Below, piece after piece: positions 17,520 to 29,970 of a stretch of DNA of 36,656 nucleotides. Within the stretch, counting starts at the first letter, position 1. The number at the start of each line of letters is the position of its first letter. Origin of the DNA: Bacillota bacterium (GTDB taxonomy: Bacteria; Bacillota; Clostridia; Lachnospirales; Lachnospiraceae); assembly GCA_029226935.1 (NCBI GenBank), contig JAQXYZ010000058.1:1-36656 (forward strand), read 5' to 3'. The notes beneath the pieces were generated by a model that saw only the letters and a list, made by a program, of their open reading frames with translations, did not search any database and was not told the origin of the DNA. A program made the position numbers and the translations under genes.

Positions 17520-18025
17520 ATGGAACCCAGATTGTTTGACCTTGACCTTCAGCTGCTTGCAGACGCAACGCTTATGATTATAGCGGTTTTTGTCCTTTTC
17601 CTGGTGGCATCATATTTTCTGTTTAACCCCGTAAGGGAAATGATGGCAAAGAGACAGGCAAAAATAAAAAATGAACTGGACAGCGCAGCAAAGGACAAGG
17701 AAGATGCTTCCAAGCTTCGTATGCAGTACGAAGAGAAGCTTAAGAGCATTAATAAGGAAGCAGAAGAAATTTTGAGCGATGCCAGAAAGCGTGCACTGGA
17801 AAATGAAAACAAGATTGTAGCCGAAGCTAAGGAAGAGGCTGCAAGAATTATTGACAGGGCAAGGGTGGAAGCCGAACTTGAGAAGCAGAAGGCGGCAGAT
17901 GATGTAAAACGTGAAATGGTAGTGCTTGCATCCATGATGGCGGGAAAGGTAGTAAAAGCATCTATCGATACAACCGTACAGGAAAGCCTGATAAACGACA
18001 CATTAAAGGAAATAGGTGAGAGCAC

Positions 18026-18038
<13 letters not shown>
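17520..18038 (+). CDS. atpF: ATP synthase subunit b
   Basis: A 172-residue peripheral stalk subunit with one N-terminal membrane helix (about residues 13-37) followed by a long charged coiled coil with VREMMAKRQAKIKNELDSA. It links the membrane part to the F1 head. The ATG at 17520 has AGGAGG 8 bases before it; an in-frame ATG at 17499 is upstream of that site. Its end overlaps atpH by 13 bases. Confidence 0.95.
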
Positions 18039-20106
<2,068 letters not shown>

Positions 20107-20128
20107 GATAAGGATAAGGTGATATTTT

Positions 20129-21001
20129 ATGGCTTCAATGCGTGATATAAAGAGGCGTAAAGGCAGTATCCAAAGCACCCAGCAGATTACCAAAGCCATG
20201 AAGCTTGTTTCCACTGTCAAGCTGCAGAGAGCAAAACTGAATGCAGAGAAATCAGACGACTATTTCCACTGTATGTATGAGACGGTAAATTCCATCCTTC
20301 AGAGGACAAAAAATCTGGATCACAAGTATTTGAAGGCGGGAACGTCCGGCAAGAAGGCAGTGATTGTGATTACATCTAACAGAGGACTGGCAGGAGGCTA
20401 TAACTCCAATATAGTCAAGCTGATTACAAGAGGAGAGCTGGCAGATGAGGAACTGGCAATCTATGCAGTCGGTAAAAAGGGAAAAGAAGCGCTGCAGAGA
20501 CAATATGAGATCAAGACCGATTATTCGGATATGATTGAAGAACCTGTTTATGCAGATGCCATGGCAATCAGCAAGGAAGTGCTGGAGGCTTTTGCCAACG
20601 GAGAAATCAGCGAGATTTATCTTGCTTACACTGCATTTAAGAACACAGTCGTTCACATTCCCACCCTGTTAAAGCTGCTTCCGGTGGAAGTAAGCGGGGA
20701 AGAAGATGTGAAAGGATCAGAGGATGCAGAGATAGAAGATAAGGCACTCATGAATTTTGAACCCGAGGATGAAGAAGCTTTAAATCTGCTGATACCCAAG
20801 TATATAACCAGCCTGATCTATGGCGGTATGATTGAAGCGGTGGCCAGTGAAAACGGAGCCAGAATGCAGGCAATGGATTCGGCTACCAGCAATGCAGAAG
20901 AAATGATAGACAAGTTGACCCTGCTGTATAACAGAGCTCGTCAGGGTTCTATTACGCAGGAACTGACAGAAATTATTGCAGGAGCAAATGCAATTTCATA
21001 A
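20129..21001 (+). CDS. atpG: ATP synthase subunit gamma
   Basis: The 290-residue central shaft of F1. It has the N-terminal SMRDIKRRKGSIQSTQQITKAMKLVS and the C-terminal ARMQAMDSATSNAEEMIDKL that form the coiled-coil rotor. An acidic stretch (about residues 190-220) is a common variable insert. AAGGTGAT precedes the ATG. Confidence 0.96.
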   Translation: MASMRDIKRRKGSIQSTQQITKAMKLVSTVKLQRAKLNAEKSDDYFHCMYETVNSILQRTKNLDHKYLKAGTSGKKAVIVITSNRGLAGGYNSNIVKLITRGELADEELAIYAVGKKGKEALQRQYEIKTDYSDMIEEPVYADAMAISKEVLEAFANGEISEIYLAYTAFKNTVVHIPTLLKLLPVEVSGEEDVKGSEDAEIEDKALMNFEPEDEEALNLLIPKYITSLIYGGMIEAVASENGARMQAMDSATSNAEEMIDKLTLLYNRARQGSITQELTEIIAGANAIS

Positions 21002-22456
<1,455 letters not shown>

Positions 22457-22473
22457 TTGCGGGGAGGGAACTT

Positions 22474-22878
22474 ATGGCAGACAACAATTTATTTAAACTT
22501 AGAATAATTACTCCTGACCGTGTTTTTTATGAGGGAGAGGCTTCTATGGTGGAGTTCAACACCACTGAGGGCGAAATTGGTGTCTATAAGAAGCATGTCC
22601 CCACTACAGTGATTATAAGTCCGGGAATCCTGACAATCACGGAAGCGGAAGGAACGAAGGAGGCGGCTCTCCACGCAGGGTTTGCGGAAATCCTGCAGGA
22701 TGAAGTGGTTATTCTGGCTGAAATCGTGGAATGGCCTGAAGAAATTGACCTTGACCGTGCGGAAGCCGCAAAAGAGCGTGCGGAGGAGAGACTTCGCAGT
22801 AAGACGCCTGAAACAGATTTGCTCAGGGCAGAAACAGCATTGCAAAGATCTCTGGCACGTATTCATGTATTAAAATAA
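22474..22878 (+). CDS. atpC: ATP synthase subunit epsilon
   Basis: A 134-residue F1 subunit with an N-terminal beta sandwich (LRIITPDRVFYEGEA, VEFNTTEGEIGVYKKHVP) and a C-terminal helical pair rich in Glu and Arg. It regulates ATP hydrolysis. GGGGAGGG precedes the ATG. It ends the operon. Confidence 0.95.
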   Translation: MADNNLFKLRIITPDRVFYEGEASMVEFNTTEGEIGVYKKHVPTTVIISPGILTITEAEGTKEAALHAGFAEILQDEVVILAEIVEWPEEIDLDRAEAAKERAEERLRSKTPETDLLRAETALQRSLARIHVLK

Positions 22879-22886
22879 ACAAAACG

Positions 22887-22914
22887 AAAGAGGATGTGAT
22901 TGCATCCTCTTTTA
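22887..22914 (+). terminator. Terminator of the ATP synthase operon
   Basis: aaagaggatg (22887-22896) pairs with catcctcttt (22903-22912), with a T-rich end. Confidence 0.85.
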
Positions 22915-22994
22915 TTGTACCCTATCCTATGGCATTTGCACAGGAAGTATAAAATTGCATATGATAGCTGTAAAGATAGAAGGAAGTTATCCAT

Positions 22995-23384
22995 ATGTAT
23001 GAGCGTAAAATTTTGCCCTTTTATATGACATATCCCCTGCCCATGTATTATCAGGAGGAAGACTCCATCATCAGGGATCTGGAGTATCTGCAGCAGATGT
23101 ATCCCTCCGAGGCAAAGAGGTATCAGAAAATCATCAGCGATATTCTGGATAAACTGGACTATGAGGGCAGCATGATTTATGATGAATACCCGGATAAATG
23201 GCAGCTTTACAAGCTGTCGAGAGATATATTGGACCGGATTAAGAGAGAAGAGAAACAGAAAAATCCGGATCAGGATGTGCCCGAAGAAAAATGGGAATGG
23301 CTTGGTGATATGGTGCAGATTTTGCTATTTTATGAAATTTATAAAAGAAGACACAATACCAGAAGAGGAATCCTCAGGTTCTGA
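22995..23384 (+). CDS. Hypothetical protein
   Basis: A 129-residue soluble protein that I do not recognise. It is rich in Tyr and charged residues and mostly helical, with DLEYLQQMYPSEAKRYQKII and a C-terminal basic end (KRRHNTRRGILRF). AGAAGGAAG lies before the ATG. It stands between the ATP synthase terminator and the methyltransferase gene in the same direction; no function follows from this. Confidence 0.75.
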   Translation: MYERKILPFYMTYPLPMYYQEEDSIIRDLEYLQQMYPSEAKRYQKIISDILDKLDYEGSMIYDEYPDKWQLYKLSRDILDRIKREEKQKNPDQDVPEEKWEWLGDMVQILLFYEIYKRRHNTRRGILRF

Positions 23385-23475
23385 CAAAGTTTTAGTTGTG
23401 ATTTTAGGGTATAATAAGTAAAATATAGTCATGACGCAAACGTTATGGCTATATTTATGTGAGGAACAAGCAAAA

Positions 23476-24633
23476 GTGGAAGAATTAAGAGAAGCGCTAT
23501 CAGATTTTCTTTCGGATAGATTATATCAGATCATTATAAGCAATCCCCGAAGCAAAGAAGGAGCATTTAAAGTAAAGATACGTCCTGTAATGGTAAGGGA
23601 GAGCATCTGCTTTCAGGAAACCATCTGGAAAGGAACTCAGGTATTTCATGAAAATTATGGAAAGAATGAAATGCTTGATAAGCTTCTTTTGCATATGGAA
23701 TGTGATTTTAAGCAGATGGAGGCAGAAAGCATGGACGGACGGCTCCATGTGCTTGTCAGCAAAAAGGGGAAAATAACCATCAAACGGCAAAGAAATGCAC
23801 AGAATACGCCACAGGAAAGACCTGACATGTCCCACAACCGTGCCAAGAGATATATCCTGAAGGAGGGTGTGGTCATTCCGTTTCTGGTGGATTTAGGAGT
23901 ACAGACCCGTGAGGGGAAGATTGTGCATTCCAGATATGACAAATTTAAGCAGATTAACCGTTATCTGGAATTTGTTGAAGATATTCTGCCCACACTGAAT
24001 AAAGGCGGGACAGTTCATATTATCGACTTTGGATGTGGAAAATCTTATCTTACGTTTGCATTATATTATTATCTGCATGAGCTTAAGGGGATGGATGTGC
24101 AGATTACAGGATTGGACTTAAAAACTGATGTTATAGATCACTGCAATTGTCTGGCAGAAAAATATGGATATGACAAACTGCATTTTGTGAAAGGTGATAT
24201 CAGTACCTTCGAGGGTGCAGAAAAGGTAGACATGGTGGTAACCCTTCATGCCTGTGACACGGCGACGGATTATGCAATTAAGAAAGCGGTGGAATGGAAT
24301 GCCAAAGTCATTTTTACAGTCCCCTGCTGCCAGCATGAAGTAAACGGACAGATAGAAAACGAACTGCTTTCCCCTGTCTTAAAATATGGACTCTTGAAGG
24401 AAAGAATGGCAGCGCTTATCACGGATGGCATTCGGGCTAATTTGCTGGAAGAGTGTGGATATGACACTCAGGTGCTCGAATTTATTGATATGGAACATAC
24501 TCCTAAGAATATACTAATCAGAGCCGTTAAGCGCGATGAGGAGGAAAAACGTCAGGAGGGAAAGAGAATGCTTGAGCGTATGACTGAGGAATTGGGTGTA
24601 GAAACTACACTGCAGAGGCTTTTGAAGAGATGA
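23476..24633 (+). CDS. SAM-dependent methyltransferase (Methyltransf_32 type)
   Basis: A class I methyltransferase of about 385 residues. The SAM-binding motif is VHIIDFGCGKSYLTFALYYYL, followed by ITGLDLK, VTLHACDTATDYAI and VIFTVPCCQHE, a pattern of the Methyltransf_32 family. The N-terminal third is unassigned. Substrate is unknown; RNA is a reasonable guess. I prefer the GTG at 23476, 9 bases after GAGGAA; an ATG at 23431 has no ribosome-binding site. The stop codon overlaps the next start (ATGA), so the two genes are probably translated together. Confidence 0.8.
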   Translation: MEELREALSDFLSDRLYQIIISNPRSKEGAFKVKIRPVMVRESICFQETIWKGTQVFHENYGKNEMLDKLLLHMECDFKQMEAESMDGRLHVLVSKKGKITIKRQRNAQNTPQERPDMSHNRAKRYILKEGVVIPFLVDLGVQTREGKIVHSRYDKFKQINRYLEFVEDILPTLNKGGTVHIIDFGCGKSYLTFALYYYLHELKGMDVQITGLDLKTDVIDHCNCLAEKYGYDKLHFVKGDISTFEGAEKVDMVVTLHACDTATDYAIKKAVEWNAKVIFTVPCCQHEVNGQIENELLSPVLKYGLLKERMAALITDGIRANLLEECGYDTQVLEFIDMEHTPKNILIRAVKRDEEEKRQEGKRMLERMTEELGVETTLQRLLKR

Positions 24634-27164
24634 AAAGAACGATTATTAAGGCAAGCATCGTTGTATGCGTTTTTTTTGCAACGCTGTTTATTGTCAGTAC
24701 AGTTATGAATAAAGACAATGCTGATATGACTACCGAGATGAGTAAAGCCAGCTATCCGGTCATCTGGTTTGACTATGAAGGCTTCCGCATTAATGAAATG
24801 CATGGATATTCCGATGTCATGGAAGTCAATCAGATGCGTGAGGGAATTACTCCTCTTTCTTCCGGCAGAAAGGTTCATCTTGAGATTCAGCCTTATGGAA
24901 GAGGGATTAAACGGATTACTTACGAAGTGAGGAGCTTAAGCGGCAATCGGCTGATTGAAAGTACGCAGCTACAGGACTTTGAGGAGAATGAAAATGAAAT
25001 TTCCGTGTCTTTTGCCCTGAAGGATTTGATTGAGACTAATCAGGAATACATGCTGGTAATCATTCTGACGCTGGATAATGGAAGCGATGTCAGATATTAC
25101 TCCAGAGTCATCAGCGCAGAGGACTATTTTGTAGGTGATAAGCTGGATTATGTATGTGATTTTTCAGACAGAACCTTTGATAAGGAAGCAGCAAAGGAAC
25201 TGACCAAGTATCTGGAAACCAACGCAGAAGGGGATAATACCACTTACGGCAAGGTAAACATCCACAGCAGTTTTAACCAGGTAACTTGGGGAAATTTGAA
25301 TGTCAAAAGGGAAACAATGCCCAATATTACGATCAGGGAAATGGGAACCCAGACAGGCAGCATTCTCTTAGACTATTATGTTTCTACTGCTGATGGAAGT
25401 GAAAAGAATTATTACAGAGTTAAAGAATTTTTCAGAGTGCGTTATACTGCGGACAGAATTTATCTCTTAGATTACGAGAGAACCATGAACCAAATGTTTG
25501 ACGCAACGGCAGATGTGTATGCGAACAACAAGATCATGCTTGGAATTACCGGAGAGGATGTAACACTTGAGGAAAGTGATGGAGGAAATGTGCTGGCATT
25601 TATTGTCGGAAACCGCCTTTACAGTTATAACGTGGTGGACAATAAAATGGCACGATTGTTTGGCTTCTATAATAAAGGCAATCAGGACGAGAGAACGCTA
25701 TATGACAGTCACCGGATCAAGATTCTGAACATGGACGAGGGCGGGAATATTACCTTTCTGGTGTATGGCTACATGAATAGAGGCCGCCATGAGGGAGAGG
25801 TTGGTGTCTCTGTATACTATTATGACAGTGGGGTAAATACCGTAGAAGAGATGGTTTATATTTCCAGCACCAAATCCCAGGCAATTTTGATGGAGGAGGT
25901 GGAGCAGCTGTCCTACCTTAATAAGAAGGGAATGCTCTACTTAAAGTGGGAGAATCAGATTTATGAAATCAATGTTGTAGAGAGAAGCTGTGAGCCAGTG
26001 GTATCTAATCTGGCTGAAGGAAGTTATAAGGTTTCAGACAGTAACAAGATGGCAGTTTGGCAGAAGGATGGAAGCCTTTACCATGGAAAAGAGCTTGTAT
26101 TGATGAATCTGACCACCGGAAATCAGACCAGCATCAGAGCAGGAAGCGGCGAGGTCATTGCACCAATCGGTTTTATGGGAGAAGATCTGATTTATGGAAT
26201 TGCCAGGGAAAGCGACATTGTGGTGGACTCTGTGGGAAACACAATTTTTCCCATGTATTGTGTGAAAATTGAGAATGAGGGGCAAGGTGTACTCATGTCC
26301 TATCAGCAGGACAATGTTTATGTTACGGGCGGTGAGGTCAGCGGCAATCAGATTATTCTTTCCCGAATGAAAAAGGAAGAAGACGGATCTTATGTAGAAA
26401 TCAAAAATGATCAGATCATGAATGCAGAAACAGAACCCGCAAGCCGCAATACAATCGAGGTGGCAGTTACTGAAAACTATGAAAAATTGACGCAGATAGC
26501 GCTGAAAGGGGATATTGATACGGCTGCCATGAAGCATCTTACGCCCAAAGAAGTACTCTTTGAAGGTGGAAGAAGTATCGGACTTATTTCTTCTGATGAG
26601 GAGATAGAAAGATATTATGTGTACGGAAAGAACGGCATTGAAGGAATTTATACAGATGCGGCGAGAGCAGTCAGTCTGGCGGACAGCATTTCGGGAGTCG
26701 TTCTGGGAGAAGATGGTTATTATATCTGGCAGAAGGGAAACCGAAGCCTGAAAAACCAGATTATGGCGATACAGGGCGAGTCGGCAACAGAGGAAAAGAA
26801 CTCTCTTGCAGTCTGCCTGGATGTCATGCTGGGCTATGAAGGGGTTGTAAGAAACTCGGAATATATGCTGGAACAGGGGAACTCCGCACTTTCAATTTTA
26901 AAGGAAAGTCTTACGGATAGACGGGTGCTTGACCTTAGCGGATGCTCGCTGGATGCAATGCTTTATTATGTGAACAAGGATATTCCCGTTTTGGTTACAA
27001 TGAAAGATGGAACAGCAGTGCTCCTGATTGGATTCAATGAAAAAAATACAGTCGTTATGAATCCGGAAAGCGGTACAGTCTACAAAGTTGGTATGAATGA
27101 TTCCAGAGAATGGTTTGAAGAAAATGGAAATTGTTTTATTACCTATGTAAGAAATATGGAATAG
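24630..27164 (+). CDS. Large membrane-anchored extracellular protein with degenerate C39-like domain
   Basis: An 844-residue protein with one N-terminal hydrophobic helix (about residues 6-26), the rest predicted outside the cell. The middle (about 170-680) is strand-rich with repeated patterns such as GNVLAFIVGNRLYSYN and GMLYLKWENQIYEIN, which suggest a beta-propeller-like fold. The last 120 residues resemble a C39-like cysteine peptidase: a Cys in AVCLDVMLGYEG (Cys729) and VLLIGFNEKNTVVMNPESG, but the position of the usual catalytic His (GH before VVVxGY) is GTA (Ala796). It is therefore probably not an active peptidase. The function is unknown; a wall-associated binding or sensing role is a guess. 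Its start overlaps the methyltransferase stop. Confidence 0.8.
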   Translation: MKRTIIKASIVVCVFFATLFIVSTVMNKDNADMTTEMSKASYPVIWFDYEGFRINEMHGYSDVMEVNQMREGITPLSSGRKVHLEIQPYGRGIKRITYEVRSLSGNRLIESTQLQDFEENENEISVSFALKDLIETNQEYMLVIILTLDNGSDVRYYSRVISAEDYFVGDKLDYVCDFSDRTFDKEAAKELTKYLETNAEGDNTTYGKVNIHSSFNQVTWGNLNVKRETMPNITIREMGTQTGSILLDYYVSTADGSEKNYYRVKEFFRVRYTADRIYLLDYERTMNQMFDATADVYANNKIMLGITGEDVTLEESDGGNVLAFIVGNRLYSYNVVDNKMARLFGFYNKGNQDERTLYDSHRIKILNMDEGGNITFLVYGYMNRGRHEGEVGVSVYYYDSGVNTVEEMVYISSTKSQAILMEEVEQLSYLNKKGMLYLKWENQIYEINVVERSCEPVVSNLAEGSYKVSDSNKMAVWQKDGSLYHGKELVLMNLTTGNQTSIRAGSGEVIAPIGFMGEDLIYGIARESDIVVDSVGNTIFPMYCVKIENEGQGVLMSYQQDNVYVTGGEVSGNQIILSRMKKEEDGSYVEIKNDQIMNAETEPASRNTIEVAVTENYEKLTQIALKGDIDTAAMKHLTPKEVLFEGGRSIGLISSDEEIERYYVYGKNGIEGIYTDAARAVSLADSISGVVLGEDGYYIWQKGNRSLKNQIMAIQGESATEEKNSLAVCLDVMLGYEGVVRNSEYMLEQGNSALSILKESLTDRRVLDLSGCSLDAMLYYVNKDIPVLVTMKDGTAVLLIGFNEKNTVVMNPESGTVYKVGMNDSREWFEENGNCFITYVRNME

Positions 27165-27166
27165 AA

Positions 27167-27300
27167 AAACCGCGTATCTTAGCGGTTTGCAACCGATGGT
27201 TGCCGAAGCTCAAACCAGAGTTGGTAGTGCAACCATGGGGGGAATGCATATAATCGGCTCATAAGGCAGGCCGAAAACAAACAGCCTTAATAGGATATAT
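27167..27300 (+). promoter_or_regulatory. Structured leader before the XRE regulator gene
   Basis: Hairpins aaaccgc/gcggttt (27167-27173, 27182-27188) and gcaacc/ggttgc (27189-27194, 27198-27203) stand next to each other. atggttgc (27196-27203) can instead pair with gcaaccat (27229-27236), which excludes the second hairpin. A TATAAT lies near 27250. No T run follows the first hairpin. It may be a regulatory leader. Confidence 0.4.
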
Positions 27301-27328
27301 GAGGCGGAAGTTGAGGAGAGAGTAGAGA

Positions 27329-28192
27329 ATGAATATTGAAATTGCAAATCGACTTGTGAACTTAAGGAAGAGTAATAACCTTTCTCAGGAAGCGCTGGCA
27401 GAAAAGCTGGGGATCAGCAGACAGGCGGTGAGTAAATGGGAAAGAGCGGAGGCATCGCCCGATACGGATAATCTGATATTGCTGGCACGTCTTTATGGTG
27501 TATCACTGGACGAATTACTGAAAACGGATGACGAGATTCCGAGACCGGAAGCGGAGGAAGCTTCATCATATACGGAAAGTGAGACATGGGGAGAGGGAAG
27601 CGCTTCTGAGCAGGATGAAGATAATCAGGAAGAATATGTACATGTAGGTCCCGGAGGCGTTCATGTGAAGGATAAGAATGGGGAGGTCCATGTGGGCTGG
27701 GATGGCATCCATGTGGATGACAAGAAAAAGGGAGACAATGTTCATATTGATAAGAAGGGAGTCTATGTGAACGGAGAAAAGTACGATAAGGAATGGATCT
27801 CACATCATGCACATTTTCCCATGTTTCTGGTTATTATGATTGCATACATTGTTATTGGATGCATGTGGAATGCATGGCATCCGGGGTGGCTTTTGTTCCT
27901 TTTGGTGCCAATCTGGTATTCTCTGGTGGATGCCATTGAAAAGAAAAATGCCCATCACTTTGCTTATCCGGTTCTGGCAACACTGATTTTTCTGTGTCTG
28001 GGAATTTTCTATATGGCATGGCATCCCGGCTGGGTGGTATTTTTGACAATCCCTCTTTACTATTCGCTGGTATCTTACATACAGGCTGTCAGGGGACGGC
28101 ATAAGGCAGGTAAAGAAAACGCAGGCATGCAGGGGGATGGATATTGTCAGAGCAACTATACGGAAGGGACAGGTGACACAGATGAAGAATAA
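27329..28192 (+). CDS. XRE-family regulator with membrane domain
   Basis: A 287-residue protein. Residues 1-65 are a helix-turn-helix of the XRE type (LRKSNNLSQEALAEKLGISRQAVSKWERAEASPD). An acidic linker is followed by a strand-like repeat (HVGPGGVHVKDKNG, HVGWDGIHVDDKK, HIDKKGVYVNGEK; about 105-150) and then four hydrophobic segments in two similar halves, marked by NAWHPGWLLFL and MAWHPGWVVFL. It is probably a membrane-tethered transcription regulator. GAGGAGAG precedes the ATG. It overlaps the next gene, a DUF4097 protein, by 11 bases, a pairing that suggests an envelope-stress unit. Confidence 0.85.
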   Translation: MNIEIANRLVNLRKSNNLSQEALAEKLGISRQAVSKWERAEASPDTDNLILLARLYGVSLDELLKTDDEIPRPEAEEASSYTESETWGEGSASEQDEDNQEEYVHVGPGGVHVKDKNGEVHVGWDGIHVDDKKKGDNVHIDKKGVYVNGEKYDKEWISHHAHFPMFLVIMIAYIVIGCMWNAWHPGWLLFLLVPIWYSLVDAIEKKNAHHFAYPVLATLIFLCLGIFYMAWHPGWVVFLTIPLYYSLVSYIQAVRGRHKAGKENAGMQGDGYCQSNYTEGTGDTDEE

Positions 28193-29171
28193 GATAGCAC
28201 TGTTGATAGCCGCTCTTGTCATGTTTTTAATGATTGGAGTGATCTGTGCTATGAGTGTAGGTGCAGCAGGAGGAAGAGTGACCATGGGAGAGCTTGACCT
28301 GACTTTTGGCGGAAATGCGGATTTGAGAAATACGATCGAACTTCCCCTGTCAGAGGTCAGCAATTTAAAGCTGGAGTATGGCAGCAAGGATATTGTTGTT
28401 TTACCCGCTGATGGAGATAAAATTATTATTAAGGAATACTTGTACAGTGACCGGGAGAAAGCAAAGGCAACCGTGACGATGCTGGAAGATGGAGAGGTAA
28501 TAGTGACCGGAGGGCGTGTTACTTCCTTTGTGTTCTTTGGATTTGGCTTGCTGCGGGGTGGAGAGCGGATTGAAGTGTCCATTCCTGACAGAGCGCTTAA
28601 AAACCTTTTTATAGGAACAGGCAGCGGAAATATCCGAGGCAATCATGATTGTGTCGCTGAGGATGGAAGGATGATTGCTCAATCGGGAAGCGGAAATATA
28701 AAGTGGAAAAATATATCCTGTAAGGAACTTTTGTTCCAGGCAGGGAGCGGTAATGTACATGTATCTGATGTCACAGGAGCGGTGGAAATTCAGACCGGAA
28801 GCGGTAACATTACGGGAGAGGCTATCTGCGGCAGCCTGAATGCAGACGCGGGGAGTGGAAATATTACACTGGAGGAGTTTGTAGGAAGCGGTGAGCTTTC
28901 AGCGAACAGTGGCAATATCAATGTGGATGCAAGCACCATTAATGATGATTTGGCGCTGGAAACAGGGAGCGGAAATATTCATCTTGGACTGCCTACAAAC
29001 CTGGAATTTCATCTGCAAGTTAATACCGGAAGCGGTTCAATAAGAACTAATTTTGATGATGCCCTGTCCTACAATCAGAAGGGAAACAGTGCAGAGGGGG
29101 ATGTTGGAGATGCTCCCACATTGACAATTCACGCGAAAGCGGGCAGCGGAAATGTAAAAATTGTAAAGTAA
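28182..29171 (+). CDS. DUF4097 surface protein with GSGNI repeats
   Basis: A 329-residue protein with an N-terminal membrane helix (about residues 4-26) and an extracellular beta-helix-like DUF4097 domain. The motif GSGNI or a close variant recurs about nine times at roughly 17-20-residue spacing (GTGSGNIRG, QSGSGNIKW, QAGSGNVHV and so on), one per predicted coil. The start is the ATG at 28182, 6 bases after AGGTG; an earlier ATG at 28137 lies inside the upstream gene. It is coupled to the XRE regulator gene and ends at a shared terminator. The function is unknown; adhesin-like is the usual label. Confidence 0.85.
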   Translation: MKNKIALLIAALVMFLMIGVICAMSVGAAGGRVTMGELDLTFGGNADLRNTIELPLSEVSNLKLEYGSKDIVVLPADGDKIIIKEYLYSDREKAKATVTMLEDGEVIVTGGRVTSFVFFGFGLLRGGERIEVSIPDRALKNLFIGTGSGNIRGNHDCVAEDGRMIAQSGSGNIKWKNISCKELLFQAGSGNVHVSDVTGAVEIQTGSGNITGEAICGSLNADAGSGNITLEEFVGSGELSANSGNINVDASTINDDLALETGSGNIHLGLPTNLEFHLQVNTGSGSIRTNFDDALSYNQKGNSAEGDVGDAPTLTIHAKAGSGNVKIVK

Positions 29172-29180
29172 ATAAAAATT

Positions 29181-29215
29181 ACCGGGCGATAAGTCAGATT
29201 ATCACCCGGTTTTTG
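29181..29215. terminator. Terminator between DUF4097 gene and queT
   Basis: accgggcgataa (29181-29192) pairs with ttatcacccggt (29199-29210) with one mismatch, followed by a T run. The genes converge on it. Confidence 0.85.
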
Positions 29216-29218
29216 CTT

Positions 29219-29719
29219 CTAGAAACTGGCAGGAAAAATCTTGTCCCGACGCTTCTCAAGAGCAAATAAAAGGAGCATGCCCAGTACACCGCAGGAAATA
29301 ATTTCTCCGATGGTAACCGTTATAAAGGAAAACCAGAGAGGTTGGATCCCATAAGCATAAAGCAGTACGAAAGGAACAATCACTGCGTTGGCAGCAATGG
29401 GAGGAACCGGTGCCAGCCATTTGAATTTACGAAGTTTATAAGTAAGAACCGCTCCAATCAATGTAGCAAGGCTGCCAAAAATAATATCAGGGAGCGCACA
29501 GCCTGTCAGAATATTGGACAGCAGACACCCGATGAAAAGTCCCGGTATGGCAGCAGGAGTAAAGTAAGGCAGAATGGTAAGTGCCTCAGAGAAACGGATC
29601 TGGATTGCCTGACTGGCAAGTCCCAGTTCATTGGCAATAAAGGTGAGCACTATGTAAAGTGCAGCAACCATTGCAGCTTGAACAAGCCGCAATACTTTAG
29701 TAGTGTTTTTGTTATTCAT
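29219..29719 (-). CDS. queT: QueT-family queuosine precursor transporter
   Basis: A 166-residue membrane protein with five to six helices, the substrate-binding S component of an energy-coupling-factor transporter. Family marks are VRLVQAAMVAALYIVLT-like N-terminal sequence (LRLVQAAMVAALYIVLT), IQIRFSEALTILPYF and PGLFIGCLLSNIL. It should take up preQ1 or a related base for queuosine tRNA modification. AAAGGAG lies 8-10 bases before the ATG. It is a single gene with a consensus promoter and a structured leader. Confidence 0.92.
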   Translation of the reverse strand: MNNKNTTKVLRLVQAAMVAALYIVLTFIANELGLASQAIQIRFSEALTILPYFTPAAIPGLFIGCLLSNILTGCALPDIIFGSLATLIGAVLTYKLRKFKWLAPVPPIAANAVIVPFVLLYAYGIQPLWFSFITVTIGEIISCGVLGMLLLFALEKRRDKIFPASF

Positions 29720-29726
29720 TTTTCTT

Positions 29727-29811
29727 CTCCTTTAGTTTTGTTTTAGGTGAGGAAGGTCTCGAACTCACCGTGCGTTTTTGGAAAAACCTTGAATTTGCTG
29801 GCATTTCCAAA
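29727..29811 (-). promoter_or_regulatory. Structured queT leader, possible preQ1-type riboswitch
   Basis: On the minus strand the transcript would begin near 29810. Stem 1 pairs tttggaaa with tttccaaa (29811-29804 with 29784-29777). Stem 2 pairs ggtgag with ctcacc (29769-29764 with 29751-29746). The first bases, cctttgg, include ccttt (29813-29809), which could pair with aaagg of the ribosome-binding site (29733-29727 region). queT genes are often under preQ1-II or preQ1-III riboswitches, but I could not match the conserved core of either. Confidence 0.45.
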
Positions 29812-29816
29812 GGATT

Positions 29817-29844
29817 ATTATACTGGAAATAGGGAGAATGTCAA
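29817..29844 (-). promoter_or_regulatory. queT promoter
   Basis: A perfect TTGACA (29844-29839) and TATAAT (29822-29817) with a 16-base spacer on the minus strand. Confidence 0.85.
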
Positions 29845-29970
29845 GGAAAAGTGTTATGAAGCATTGAATCTTGCTTAGAGGCAGCAGATTAGCAGATATT
29901 GCGAAAAAATCTTCTCCATGATAAATTATTAGTAATTGATGTACATGTAAAAGCAGGAGGGCTTTTCTTT

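Noticed and set aside
27167-27203. Terminator after the large surface protein gene
   Set aside because: The two hairpins there are not followed by a T run.
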